The translations under genes were made by a program, and so were the position numbers. The notes beneath the pieces were generated by a model, which saw only the letters and a program-made list of their open reading frames with translations, searched no databases and had not been told where the DNA came from. From Chloroflexota bacterium (GTDB lineage: Bacteria; Chloroflexota; UBA6077; CF-72): a stretch of 12,649 bases of DNA. Shown here in pieces: positions 1-7,376 of the stretch (position 1 is its first letter; every line of letters begins with the position of its first letter). The DNA is taken from positions 1 to 12,649 of the forward strand of contig JAFAPL010000947.1 of the NCBI GenBank assembly GCA_019247135.1. Reading direction: 5' to 3'.

Positions 1-189
1 GAGGTGGCGCGACTCATCGGACGGGGCCTCACAAGTGCCGAGATCGCCGACCGGCTGGTGATCACCCCCCGCACCGCCGACACCCACGCCGACAACATCC
101 GCAGCAAGCTCGGCCTGCGCTCGCGGACCGAGATCGCGAGCTGGGCCACGGCCCACGGCCTGACCTCGTCCGACCCCCAGGGCGGCTGA
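1..189 (+). CDS. LuxR-type response regulator, C-terminal HTH fragment (5' end outside window)
   Basis: The reading frame is open from the first base and ends at TGA 187-189, so only the last 62 residues of a longer protein are present. They form a LuxR/FixJ (GerE-type) DNA-binding domain: EVARLIGRGLTSAEIADRL is helix 1 plus the scaffold helix, and ITPRTADTHADNIRSKLGL covers the turn, recognition helix and final helix. This is the usual C-terminal output domain of NarL-type two-component regulators or of large LuxR ATPase regulators. A GTG at position 4 lies inside the domain and is not a credible start. The tail (TSSDPQGG) is short and polar. What sits upstream, receiver or ATPase, cannot be seen. 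It is a different protein from the LuxR regulator at 3147-5611. A 202-bp gap separates it from the next gene. Confidence 0.85.
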   Translation, partial: EVARLIGRGLTSAEIADRLVITPRTADTHADNIRSKLGLRSRTEIASWATAHGLTSSDPQGG

Positions 190-391
190 GCCGCGACTCG
201 GCGGCGCGGTTCCCGGTTTGGCAAATGCACCGCGCCGGCTGGTGGGCCAGATGCGCCTGTTCAGTGCGGCTGACACCGTAGGCGCGTCGCGGACCTCAAC
301 ATACGGCCTCCGAATACGGTGCATTCACGATGGGCAATCGAGGCGCTTGCCGCAGGCTGGGGTCATCCCAACAACAACGAGGAGTAATCCC

Positions 392-610
392 ATGTACCTC
401 AGGCTCCGACGCCCTCGCCTGCGTCCATTCCGTTCCGTCGTACTGGTTGCGGCCCTGCTGGCCACGACGGCCACGAGCACTCCCATCAGCCACGCCAGCG
501 CCTCGGCATACGCCTCGGCCTACAAGGATCCGACCGGCGACGACGTGGTTGCCCACGTCACCAGCACGTCCGCACCCGTGGCCTTTCTGAAGGCCCCGCC
601 CACCACCTGA
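392..610 (+). CDS. small secreted peptide, function unknown
   Basis: This is a 72-residue ORF. ATG 392 is preceded by GAGGAG at 379-384, seven bases upstream, which favours it over the GTG at 218 in the same frame. The N-terminus is a strong signal peptide: an arginine-rich n-region (MYLRLRRPRLRPFR), a hydrophobic core at about residues 15-27, and a plausible cleavage after SHA at about residue 35. The predicted mature peptide is only about 37 residues, rich in Ala, Ser, Thr and Pro, with no cysteines and no family I recognise. It lies 40 bp upstream of the larger secreted FG-GAP protein, on the same strand and with no terminator between them, so the two are probably co-transcribed. The ribosome-binding site and signal peptide are seen directly; any function would be a guess. 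It could also be a vestigial leader of a formerly larger gene. Confidence 0.55.
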   Translation: MYLRLRRPRLRPFRSVVLVAALLATTATSTPISHASASAYASAYKDPTGDDVVAHVTSTSAPVAFLKAPPTT

Positions 611-650
611 GCATCCCTGCCAGGTGCCTCCCGATCCAGGAGTTCCTTCG

Positions 651-2072
651 ATGTTTCGGCTCTCACGCGCGCTCGCCAGCGCGCTCCTGCTAACCATTGC
701 CAGCGTGGCGCCTAGCGCGGTCCACGCTGCCCCCAACACTCCCGCCCTCACCCCGGCGGGCCTACACCGACCGACGTTCAGAGGCGGCCCGCACTCGCCC
801 ACGCCCGCACATCGTGCCGCGCCCAGTAGCCGCCCGAAGCCGAGCACGCATACGCCTCGAGCCGCGGCTACTCGGCGCCCCGGAGCAGCCGTGGCCACCG
901 ACGCCACGATCAGCTCCAGCGTGCCGGCCGACTTCAATGGCGACGGCAAGCCTGACCTGGTGTACGTCAACTCGAATACCGGCGAGATGAAGGTCGTCTA
1001 CATGGATGGCGCCACTCAGCTGGGCCAGGACACCCTCGGCCAGCTGGGTCAGGACTGGTGGCTGGCGGCCGTGGCCAGCTTCGACGGCGACGGCCAGCCC
1101 GACCTCTTCCTCCGCAACTACGTCACCGGCGAGAACCAGGTCTGGCTGATGAACGGCATCAACCAGGTCGACACCGTCGTGCTGCCGCCCGTGGCCGACA
1201 CCAACTGGGTGCTCAGCGCGGCGGCCGACTTCGACGGCGATGGCCAGACGGACCTGGTCTGGAGGAATTACCAGACACACGAGGTTCAGCTGTGGCTGAT
1301 GAACGCCGGCAGCCTTGTCAACACCGTCGCCCTGCCACTCGCCGCTCCGGACTTTCAACTAGAGGCGGCAAGCGACCTCAATGGCGACGGCCAGGTTGAC
1401 ATCGTCTGGGACAACCCCTACCGGGCGGAGAACGACGTCTTCCTGATGAACGGCACCAGCGTCGCCACCAACAGCGATCTGACCAAAGGAGTGGACACCA
1501 ACTGGCGCATCAGTGGCAACCCGTACGTGAGCCCGGATGGCCACCCCGGGCTCATCTTCCGCAACTATCTGACCGGCCACAACGAGGTCATGGTCTTCAA
1601 CTGGAGCTCGTCCGACCCAACCAGGCCCACTGTCGACTCCGCTCGCAGCTTCGACCTGCCCGCCGAGCCCGACACGAGCTGGCGCCTGGTCGACCCGGTC
1701 GGCGTCGACCCCCGGACCATCATGAGTGCCCAGGAGGTCCTGTACCTGGAGGCCGAGGATAACGCGCTCTTCAACGGCGGTTACAACAACTGGGACGGCG
1801 ACGCCTCGCGGCTGCGCAGCAAGGATGGCCAGCTGGCGCTGCCTGGCCCCAGCTTCGCCTACCCGCCGCGCGCCGCGACCGGCGCGATGTACCAGTATCG
1901 GAAGCAGCAGCTCGAACAGATCGTGCATGGCATGCGCATCCAGATGGATGCCCAGATCCTCCCGCCGCTCGGCTCTGGGTTCAAGATGTTCGACTCCCAG
2001 ACCGGCCACACGGCGCTGTTCGCCGCCACGGGCGAGAAGCTGTACGTCGAATCGATCGACGTCTGGCCCTGA
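651..2072 (+). CDS. secreted FG-GAP/VCBS-repeat protein
   Basis: This is a 473-residue exported protein. ATG 651 is preceded by AGGAG (638-642) and begins a classic signal peptide with cleavage after VHA at about residue 26, so it is preferred to the in-frame GTG at 624. Residues 27-90 are a Pro/Ala/Arg/Thr-rich linker. Four FG-GAP/VCBS-type repeats of about 50 residues follow, each opening with a calcium-loop motif: DFNGDGKPD (94-102), SFDGDGQPD (143-151), DFDGDGQTD (193-201) and DLNGDGQVD (242-250). Most continue into a pattern like W-x-N-x-x-T-G-x-x-x-x-W-L-M-N-G. A fifth unit at about residue 294 keeps FRNYLTGHNEVMVFN but has a degraded loop (SPDGHPG). Residues from about 359 to the end form an unrecognised domain rich in aromatic residues. 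Such repeats usually build extracellular beta-propellers for adhesion or ligand binding. No LPXTG, PKD, dockerin or membrane anchor is visible, so release or non-covalent attachment is likely. There is no catalytic motif. Confidence 0.85.
   Translation: MFRLSRALASALLLTIASVAPSAVHAAPNTPALTPAGLHRPTFRGGPHSPTPAHRAAPSSRPKPSTHTPRAAATRRPGAAVATDATISSSVPADFNGDGKPDLVYVNSNTGEMKVVYMDGATQLGQDTLGQLGQDWWLAAVASFDGDGQPDLFLRNYVTGENQVWLMNGINQVDTVVLPPVADTNWVLSAAADFDGDGQTDLVWRNYQTHEVQLWLMNAGSLVNTVALPLAAPDFQLEAASDLNGDGQVDIVWDNPYRAENDVFLMNGTSVATNSDLTKGVDTNWRISGNPYVSPDGHPGLIFRNYLTGHNEVMVFNWSSSDPTRPTVDSARSFDLPAEPDTSWRLVDPVGVDPRTIMSAQEVLYLEAEDNALFNGGYNNWDGDASRLRSKDGQLALPGPSFAYPPRAATGAMYQYRKQQLEQIVHGMRIQMDAQILPPLGSGFKMFDSQTGHTALFAATGEKLYVESIDVWP
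930..1610 (+). repeat. tandem FG-GAP coding repeats (four intact, one degenerate)
   Basis: The coding units begin near 930, 1077, 1227, 1374 and 1530, a period of about 147-156 bp. The GAC/AGC-TTC-(A/G)AT-GGC-GAC-GGC stretch that encodes the calcium loop recurs almost unchanged at the DNA level in the first four. The fifth unit has lost the aspartates of the loop. This is duplication within one gene, not an independent element. Confidence 0.7.
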
Positions 2073-2095
2073 GCACACTCTGATCCCGTTCTATT

Positions 2096-2139
2096 CCTGG
2101 TCGCCGCGGTCGCACCCAGCGTGTACCGCGGCGATCGGG
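2096..2139 (+). terminator. strong hairpin downstream of the FG-GAP gene (candidate terminator)
   Basis: A perfect 10-bp inverted repeat, TCGCCGCGGT (2101-2110) and ACCGCGGCGA (2125-2134), encloses a 14-nt loop. It extends outward by a further five pairs to 2096/2139 if two G-T wobbles are allowed. It begins 24 bp after the stop codon of the FG-GAP gene. There is no T-run after it, so it would be an imperfect intrinsic terminator, or an mRNA-stabilising or bidirectional structure. Confidence 0.45.
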
Positions 2140-2229
2140 CGTCTATGCTGGCGGCTCGGCTCCTCACCAGTCGCGCGTTTGACCACAGCCTCCGCCAGCC
2201 CACTGGCTGACGGTTCGACGAGCGGGCTG

Positions 2230-2259
2230 TTGGCACCTTGTGAGTCAATCACATATATT
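2230..2259 (+). promoter_or_regulatory. candidate sigma70-type promoter
   Basis: TTGGCA (2230-2235) and TATATT (2254-2259) are separated by 18 bp, each matching five of six consensus bases. The surrounding 2240-2260 stretch is AT-rich in an otherwise GC-rich window. Transcription would begin near 2266, about 20 nt before the GTG at 2286, and would drive the two overlapping genes downstream. Confidence 0.5.
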
Positions 2260-2285
2260 CGCCTCACGATTGGGGGATTCGGCCA

Positions 2286-2489
2286 GTGCGCTTGGGAATT
2301 ACGCCCAAGATACTTGAGCGCGTGCAGAACTATGTACTGGTCTACACAGGTGGGACTGGAATGGGCCAGGACGAGGGCGCGATCATCACGGCGGACAGCC
2401 TTCAGCAGGCTGCGGAGTCGCCTCGAGGGTGTCCCATTGTGACGGGCGGAGACAGCGTCGAGGTCTACGAGACGTTCCCCGTGCTGTGA
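2286..2489 (+). CDS. small hypothetical protein, translationally coupled to the next gene
   Basis: This is a 67-residue ORF starting at GTG 2286, with a G-rich possible Shine-Dalgarno (GGGGGA, 2272-2277) and a good promoter candidate just upstream. Its TGA (2487-2489) overlaps the GTG (2486) of the following gene in a GTGA arrangement, the usual signature of translational coupling; this is the main reason for believing it. The protein has no signal peptide or membrane segment. It contains a Gly-rich stretch (YTGGTGMGQDEGA) and a beta-like C-terminus (SVEVYETFPVL). I do not recognise a family. It might be a regulatory or accessory subunit of its neighbour, or only a leader ORF. Confidence 0.45.
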   Translation: MRLGITPKILERVQNYVLVYTGGTGMGQDEGAIITADSLQQAAESPRGCPIVTGGDSVEVYETFPVL

Positions 2490-3112
2490 GCGTGGACATC
2501 TGGTCCACGATTCACGCCGAGCGCGCCGCTCTGGCGGATGACCTGGAGACGCTGACCGACGCTCAATGGGCGACGCCGTCCCTGTGCAATAGCTGGAGCG
2601 TGCGCGATGTGCTGGCCCACATGACGGCGACAGCCAGGATCACCCCGCCCGCCTTCTTGGTGAAGATGCTCACCTCGGGCTTCAGTTTTCAGAAGCTGCA
2701 GGCGAGAGACATCGCCATCGAGCGCGGCACCTCGCCCGCCGACACGTTGGCCAGGTTCCGATCGCAGATCACCTCGAGCCGCCACCCACCCGGGCCGAAC
2801 GACTCGTGGTTGGGCGAGGTGCTGGTGCATGCCGAGGACGTTCGACGCCCGCTGGGTATCCGCCACGCGTATCCAGTCGAGGCGAGTGTCCAGACCGCCA
2901 ACTTCTACAAAAATTCCAACTTGCTCATTGGCGCCAGGTCACGCATCGAAGGCCTGCGGCTGCGCGCCACCGACGCCGACTGGGCGCACGGGACAGGCCC
3001 GGAGGTCTCTGGACCCATCCACGCTCTGGTCATGGCCATGACGGGTCGCGCCGCGGCGCTCAGCGACCTGGCCGGCGACGGGCTGACCATCCTCGAGTCG
3101 CGCTGCCGATGA
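2486..3112 (+). CDS. maleylpyruvate isomerase/DinB-fold family protein (TIGR03083-like)
   Basis: This is a 208-residue protein beginning at GTG 2486, which overlaps the previous stop codon by four bases. The in-frame GTGs at 2429 and 2492 are alternatives. The N-terminus, WSTIHAERAALADDLETL followed by LCNSWSVRDVLAHMTATA, is characteristic of the mycothiol-dependent maleylpyruvate isomerase N-terminal (MDMPI_N) four-helix bundle related to DinB/YfiT. His45 (DVLAHM) is a predicted metal ligand. A second conserved block, LGEVLVHAEDVRRPLG (109-124), supplies His115 and Asp118. The C-terminus (about 155-205) matches the small beta segment and closing helix of these proteins. Relatives use a bound metal and a low-molecular-weight thiol in isomerase or transferase reactions, but most members have no known substrate. 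It is probably cytosolic. The gene converges on the LuxR regulator at 3147, with 34 bp between them. Confidence 0.75.
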   Translation: MSVDIWSTIHAERAALADDLETLTDAQWATPSLCNSWSVRDVLAHMTATARITPPAFLVKMLTSGFSFQKLQARDIAIERGTSPADTLARFRSQITSSRHPPGPNDSWLGEVLVHAEDVRRPLGIRHAYPVEASVQTANFYKNSNLLIGARSRIEGLRLRATDADWAHGTGPEVSGPIHALVMAMTGRAAALSDLAGDGLTILESRCR

Positions 3113-3130
3113 ACATATCCCGCTCTCCCG

Positions 3131-3148
3131 AAGCCGAAACGGCGGCTT
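3131..3148. terminator. weak hairpin between convergent genes
   Basis: AAGCCG (3131-3136) and CGGCTT (3143-3148) can form a 6-bp stem with a 6-nt loop in the 34-bp gap between two convergent genes; the right arm overlaps the stop codon of the minus-strand gene. There is no T-tract on either side. The position fits a bidirectional terminator but the stem is short. Confidence 0.25.
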
Positions 3149-5611
3149 AGCGAGCGGGCCGCGCTGCTGCGCGTTCGTCTGATTCGCCCGGGGCCAGGCC
3201 CAGCTCGACGGCGCGCGCGGCGAGTTGGGAGCGCGAGTGCACGTCAAGTTTGTCGAGGGCATTCTGCAGGTGGTTGGCGGCGGTCTTCTCGGCGATCACC
3301 AGTACCTCGGCAATGCGGCGATTCGAAAGGCCCTGGGCCGCCAGTCGGGCAACCTCGCGCTCGCGCGTGGTCAGTTCGGACCGCACGGTTGCGCGTGGCC
3401 CACTCAGTCCTGCGGCTGGCACCGTGCCGCGTAGTACCTCCTCCAGCAGCGGCTCGGCGCCGAGCGCAGCGCCTGCCGACGACTCGTCCCGCCAGGCGTG
3501 GGGACTCAGGGCTGCCTGCGCAATTCTGGTCCAGTGCTGCGCGTCCGCGCGGTTGGACGGCCACATGGCGCTGCCCAGCGCCTCGAGGGCAGCTTCGCCA
3601 GCTCCCAGCAGACGTGCCGCTTCGGCCGGTCGCCGCTCGGCCGCCCGCACGCATCCAAGCCCGATCAAGCACTCGGCCACACCTCGCTGGTCGCCAACAC
3701 GCCGAAACGCGGCCAGCGCCTCCGTGAAACGGGCGGCGGCGGGCCCGGTCTGGCCTTCGGCGAGCGCGACGTAGCCCAGGTTGTGGGTACGCGACGGGTC
3801 CTGTCGCAGACCGAGCGTCTCGAACAACCGGATGCTCTCCTCGTACAGCGGCCGTGCGCGGGGATGGGTCCCGCGCATCCGCTCCACGTCGCCCAGTTGG
3901 CTCAGCAGCATCGCTACGTTCCACAGGTCGCCCGCCGCCCGCGCCATGCGTATGGCCTCACCGAGCTCGGCAGCCGCTGCCGACAGGTCGCCGTTTCGCA
4001 GCGCGCGGGATGCCCTGAACTCCGCCGCGCGCACCTCATACCACGGCCGGCCCACGCGCCGGGCGAGTTCGAACATCACCTCGACATACGGTTGGGCGGC
4101 GTCGACCCGCCCCTGGAGCTGCAGGAGCAAGGCCTGCCCGCTGTGTGCCTCGAGCACCAGCGCATCGTCTCCGAGGTCACGGGCAATAGGCAGGCTCTCA
4201 TCCAGGGCAGACTGGGCCACGGCGTACTTACCGCGTAAGGCGGCCGTGATCGCCGCCCCGTGCAGCGCACGCGCCCGCTCTCTGTTGTGGCGCTCAGCGC
4301 CAGGGAACCGCAGGGCGCGTTCGAGCCACTCCTCGGCCTCGATCCAGCGATCGTGCAGCAGCCAGGACCACCAGAGCGTGCCCACGAGGCGCAGCGCGGC
4401 GTCGGCGTCGGCGGACTCCACAGCCCAGACCAGCGTCGAGCGTACGGCGTCGTGTTCGCGCTCAGCCCACCGCAGCCAGTACGCCTGGTCGGGCCCGCGC
4501 AGCGCCGCGCCAGCTTGTTCGGCTTGCCCCAGCACCCAACTCATCAGGCGGTGGCGGATGAGGGTTTCCTCGCCCCGATCGAGCAAGCGCTGGTCGCCGT
4601 ACGCGCGCAGGCTATCCAGGAGACGATACCGCCGCTCGCCGGCATCATCGACGCCAGCCACCACGAGCGACTGGTCAACGAGCCGGTCAAGACCATCCAG
4701 CACGCTCCCCGGCTGCACGCCGCACACGGCCTCCGCGGCGGCGAGCGCGAAGCTGGCAGCAAACACGGAGAGCCAATCGAACAGACGGCGGTCGTCTGGG
4801 TCCAGCAGGCCGTAGCTCCAGGCGATGGCCGCCTCGAGGCTACGCTGGCGGGCCGGCGCCGTTCGTCTGGCGCCGACGAGCAGGTGGAAACGATCGTCGA
4901 GCCGGCCGCGATCTGCTCGGGGGCGAGTGCGCGCGTACGCGCCGCCGCCAACTCCAGCGCCAGCGGCAGACCGTCGAGGCGGCGGCAGATCTGCGCGACC
5001 GCCGCCGCATTGGACGGGGTCAGCGAGAAGTCCGGGCGAGCCGCTTGCGCCCGCTCGACGAACAGACGCACCGCGTCGATCTTTGCCACGTGCTCGAGTG
5101 GGCCTGCCACCTCGTCCGGGGTGGGCAACGGCGACACCGGCCAGGCGATCTCGCCTGGTACGCCGAGCGGCTCGCGACTGGTGACCAGCGCACGCAGCCG
5201 GGGGCAGGTCTGCAGCAGTCGTTCGAGCAACTCGGCGCACGCCTGGACCAGGTGCTCACAGTTGTCCACCACCAGCAGGACCCGGCGCGAGCCGAGCGCC
5301 CCAATCAGGGTCTGAGCCACTGGGCGGTCGGGTGATGAGGGGACGCCGACCGCGGCGGACACCGCCGCTGGAACGAGCGCGCCGTCGCTGACGGAGGCGA
5401 GTTCAACCAGCCACACTCCGTCCGGGACATCTGCCACCAACGCCCTGGCGACCGCAAGCGCCAGTCGAGTCTTGCCGACGCCGCCGGCGCCGACCAGCGA
5501 CACCATCCGCTGCTCGCGCAGGAGGCCAGCTACCTCCGCCTGGTCGTGTTCGCGGCCGATGAGCGACGTCAGATCTTCGGGCAGGTTGTGCTGTCCAATG
5601 CCGCGACTCAT
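3147..5611 (-). CDS. LuxR-family transcriptional regulator with N-terminal ATPase, interrupted by a frameshift
   Basis: The intact protein would be about 821 residues. ATG 5611 follows a GAGGGG on the minus strand. Residues 1-236 are read in one frame: Walker A GAGGVGKT (41-48), Walker B VLLVVDN (111-117), LVTSREPLGVPGE (142-154) and RRLDGLPLALELAAART (210-226). This is the NB-ARC/STAND-type ATPase of large LuxR regulators. At about 4901-4906 the frame breaks: IAAGSTIV replaces the expected IAARLDDRF, which resumes one frame over as RLDDRFHLLVGARRTAPARQ. Restoring one base rejoins them exactly. The rest holds the winged-helix-like region (RSLEAAIAWSYGLLDPDDRRLF), a TPR-like alpha-helical sensor region (about 400-700) and a GerE-type HTH (about 747-806, LTTREREVARLAAQGLSNRR). 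It is divergent from the LUD operon and is probably its regulator. The break may be a real mutation or an assembly error. Confidence 0.8.
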
Positions 5612-5662
5612 CGCCCCTCGTCAGCTCACCCTACGCGAAAATTGGGTGGGAACCGGGTAATT

Positions 5663-5675
5663 CTGCCCAGGGCAG
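5663..5675. promoter_or_regulatory. palindrome in divergent LuxR/LUD intergenic region (candidate operator)
   Basis: CTGCCCAGGGCAG is a perfect 6+1+6 palindrome in the 94-bp gap between the LuxR regulator and the LUD operon. CCTACGC (5629-5635) and GCGTAGG (5690-5696) form a second, wider inverted pair around it. The placement suits a regulator-binding site, but GC-rich DNA yields such palindromes by chance and no clear -35/-10 pair was found on either strand. Confidence 0.25.
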
Positions 5676-5705
5676 CCGCGGAGGTCAGGCGTAGGTTGGA
5701 GCGCG

Positions 5706-6365
5706 ATGACCCTCACCACCTTCGCATCGCAGGCGGCCGTGCCTGCGGATCGCGATGAAACATTTGCGAGCCCGGCCAGCGCCGAGCAGATCGAACGGAC
5801 CGCTCGAGCACTGACGGCTCACGGATTCGGCGTGGAAGTGCTGGACGATGCCCAGTCGGCCCGCGCCCGCATCGCCGAGCTGCTGCCCGAAGGCTCGGCT
5901 GTCTTCACTGCCGCGAGCGAAACGCTGCGACTCTCGGGCATCGCGGACGACATCAATCGATCGGGCCGCTACGCCGCAGTCAACCCCCTGGTCCGGTCGC
6001 TCGACCGCGCGACGCAGGGCGCCGAGATCCGCCGCCTGATAGCCACACCCGAGGTCGTGGTGGGCAGTGTCTCGGCCGTAACCCAGGACGGCACACTGGT
6101 CGCCGTCTCGGCCAGCGGCAGTCAACTGCCCGCCTATGCCGGTGGTGCAGGCCGGATGATCTGGATCGTCGGCGCACAAAAGATCGTGCCCGATCTCGCC
6201 ACGGCCCTGCATCGGATCCAGACGTACGCATATCCGCTTGAAGATGTGCGCGCGCGTGCCACCTATGGCCGACCAAGCGCCATCAACAAGGTGCTCATCG
6301 TAAACGCAGAACCGCTCGCCGGTCGCACGACCGTGCTGCTGCTCCGAGAAGCGATCGGCTTCTAG
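5706..6365 (+). CDS. LUD-domain protein (LutC/YkgG-like)
   Basis: This is a 219-residue cytosolic protein, about the size of stand-alone LutC/YkgG proteins. ATG 5706 has GGAG at 5698-5701. The LUD domain is clear: an N-terminal alpha/beta half (SAEQIERTARALTAHGFGVE; LLPEGSAVFTAASETLRLSG), then the diagnostic stretch GSVSAVTQDGTLVAVSASGS (about 120-139) continuing QLPAYAGGA, and IWIVGAQKIVPDLATALHRI (152-171). In LutABC, LutC acts with two iron-sulfur proteins in L-lactate oxidation. No lutA or lutB is adjacent here, so a lactate role cannot be assumed; many solitary LUD proteins are uncharacterised. It heads a tight same-strand cluster, with 12 bp to the next gene, and is divergent from the ATPase-LuxR regulator. 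Confidence 0.8.
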   Translation: MTLTTFASQAAVPADRDETFASPASAEQIERTARALTAHGFGVEVLDDAQSARARIAELLPEGSAVFTAASETLRLSGIADDINRSGRYAAVNPLVRSLDRATQGAEIRRLIATPEVVVGSVSAVTQDGTLVAVSASGSQLPAYAGGAGRMIWIVGAQKIVPDLATALHRIQTYAYPLEDVRARATYGRPSAINKVLIVNAEPLAGRTTVLLLREAIGF

Positions 6366-6377
6366 AAGGAGAACCCA

Positions 6378-7349
6378 ATGTCTCGTATTCCAATCCATAC
6401 CCTCGAGTCGGCGCCGCTTGCGGGCCGCCCAGTGCTGGAGGCACTCGCTCGACGCTCGCCAACCGGCCAGCCGATCAACCTGCATGCCCAGATGGCGCAT
6501 GCCCCGGCGGTGCTGCTCGGCTATATGACTATGCGCCAGGCGCTGGATGACCACGGCACGCTGGATCGAAAGACACGCACCGCCATCCTGCTGACTACGG
6601 CCGCAGCCGACGAGTGCGCCTACACGGTCGCGCTCAACGCGACGATTGCTCAGCAAGCCGGCTGGGACGAGCGCGAGACGCTCGCGCTTCGCACGGCACC
6701 CGCGGCAGACCCCAAGCTCGCGTCGCTGCTGGCGGTGGCGGGCCAGAGCGCCCGCAACCGTGGCCGCGTCGAGGAGGCGACCTGGCAGTCGGCGCGCGTC
6801 GCGGGCTGGACTGACGCGGAGCTGGCGGAAGCATTCGGGTTCGTCGGCCTGGCGCAGTATGTGGACAGCTTCATCAACTTCGCAGAGACAGAGCCGGACG
6901 GGTTGTTTGCGGATGCGGCCGCCGATGCCCAATCCGGCGACCGTGCGGCCACCAGCACCACACTGACGCACCTCTTGATCGTCGAGGACCAGGACCGGAC
7001 GCGCGCCTTCTACGAGCAGGTTCTGGGCGCCAGCGTCGTCCGCGAGCGTGACCCGGTGATCCTCCACTTCCATAACAGCTGGATTGTGGCCAACGTCGGC
7101 GGGCTGCCCACCGACGACAAGCCACAGGTGACCATGGCACCGCCAAGCGACCCGAACAGCGCGAGCTCCGCGCTGAACGTTCGCGTGGCCGACGCACGCG
7201 CCACCTACGAGGAGTGGCGCGCACGTGGAGGCCACTTCCTGACTCCGCCGGTCGAGCGCGGCGGCGAGATCCGCTGCTACCTGCGTGATCCCGATGGCCA
7301 CCTGATCGAGGTGGGCGAGATCCTGCCGGCCCGACCGTCCCCCCGATAG
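6378..7349 (+). CDS. AhpD-like (carboxymuconolactone decarboxylase family) / VOC-domain fusion protein
   Basis: This is a 323-residue two-domain protein with a good ribosome-binding site (AAGGAG, 6366-6371). Residues about 15-180 are an AhpD/CMD-type helical domain (INLHAQMAHAPAVLLGYMTM; LDRKTRTAILLTTAAADECA). The usual ECxxC-x3-H redox motif reads E79-C80-A-Y-T83, with Asn87 in the His position, so only one of the two active cysteines remains and disulfide peroxidase chemistry is unlikely. Residues about 195-315 are a glyoxalase/VOC domain (LTHLLIVEDQDRTRAFYEQV; CYLRDPDGHLIEVGE), with possible metal ligands His198 and Glu311 but Asn267 where a second His is common. The fusion suggests handling of a reactive carbonyl or aromatic ring-cleavage product; the substrate is unknown. 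The gene sits 12 bp after the LUD gene and 27 bp before the hydrolase, so it is probably in the same operon. Confidence 0.8.
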   Translation: MSRIPIHTLESAPLAGRPVLEALARRSPTGQPINLHAQMAHAPAVLLGYMTMRQALDDHGTLDRKTRTAILLTTAAADECAYTVALNATIAQQAGWDERETLALRTAPAADPKLASLLAVAGQSARNRGRVEEATWQSARVAGWTDAELAEAFGFVGLAQYVDSFINFAETEPDGLFADAAADAQSGDRAATSTTLTHLLIVEDQDRTRAFYEQVLGASVVRERDPVILHFHNSWIVANVGGLPTDDKPQVTMAPPSDPNSASSALNVRVADARATYEEWRARGGHFLTPPVERGGEIRCYLRDPDGHLIEVGEILPARPSPR

Positions 7350-7376
7350 CCGACTCCCAAGGAGGTCGATCCGCTC

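Noticed and set aside
190..209. GC hairpin just after the first LuxR fragment (GCCGC/GCGGC)
   Set aside because: The stem is only 5 bp, without a T-run, in very GC-rich DNA; too weak to call a terminator.
1359..2078. Minus-strand open frame opposite the FG-GAP gene
   Set aside because: It is a shadow of the repeat-coding strand; no start signal or family is visible.
4260..5315. Long plus-strand open frame (about 350 codons) inside the ATPase-LuxR gene
   Set aside because: It is antisense to clear Walker and HTH coding sequence, has low-complexity GC-driven composition and shows no family motif; a codon-bias shadow.
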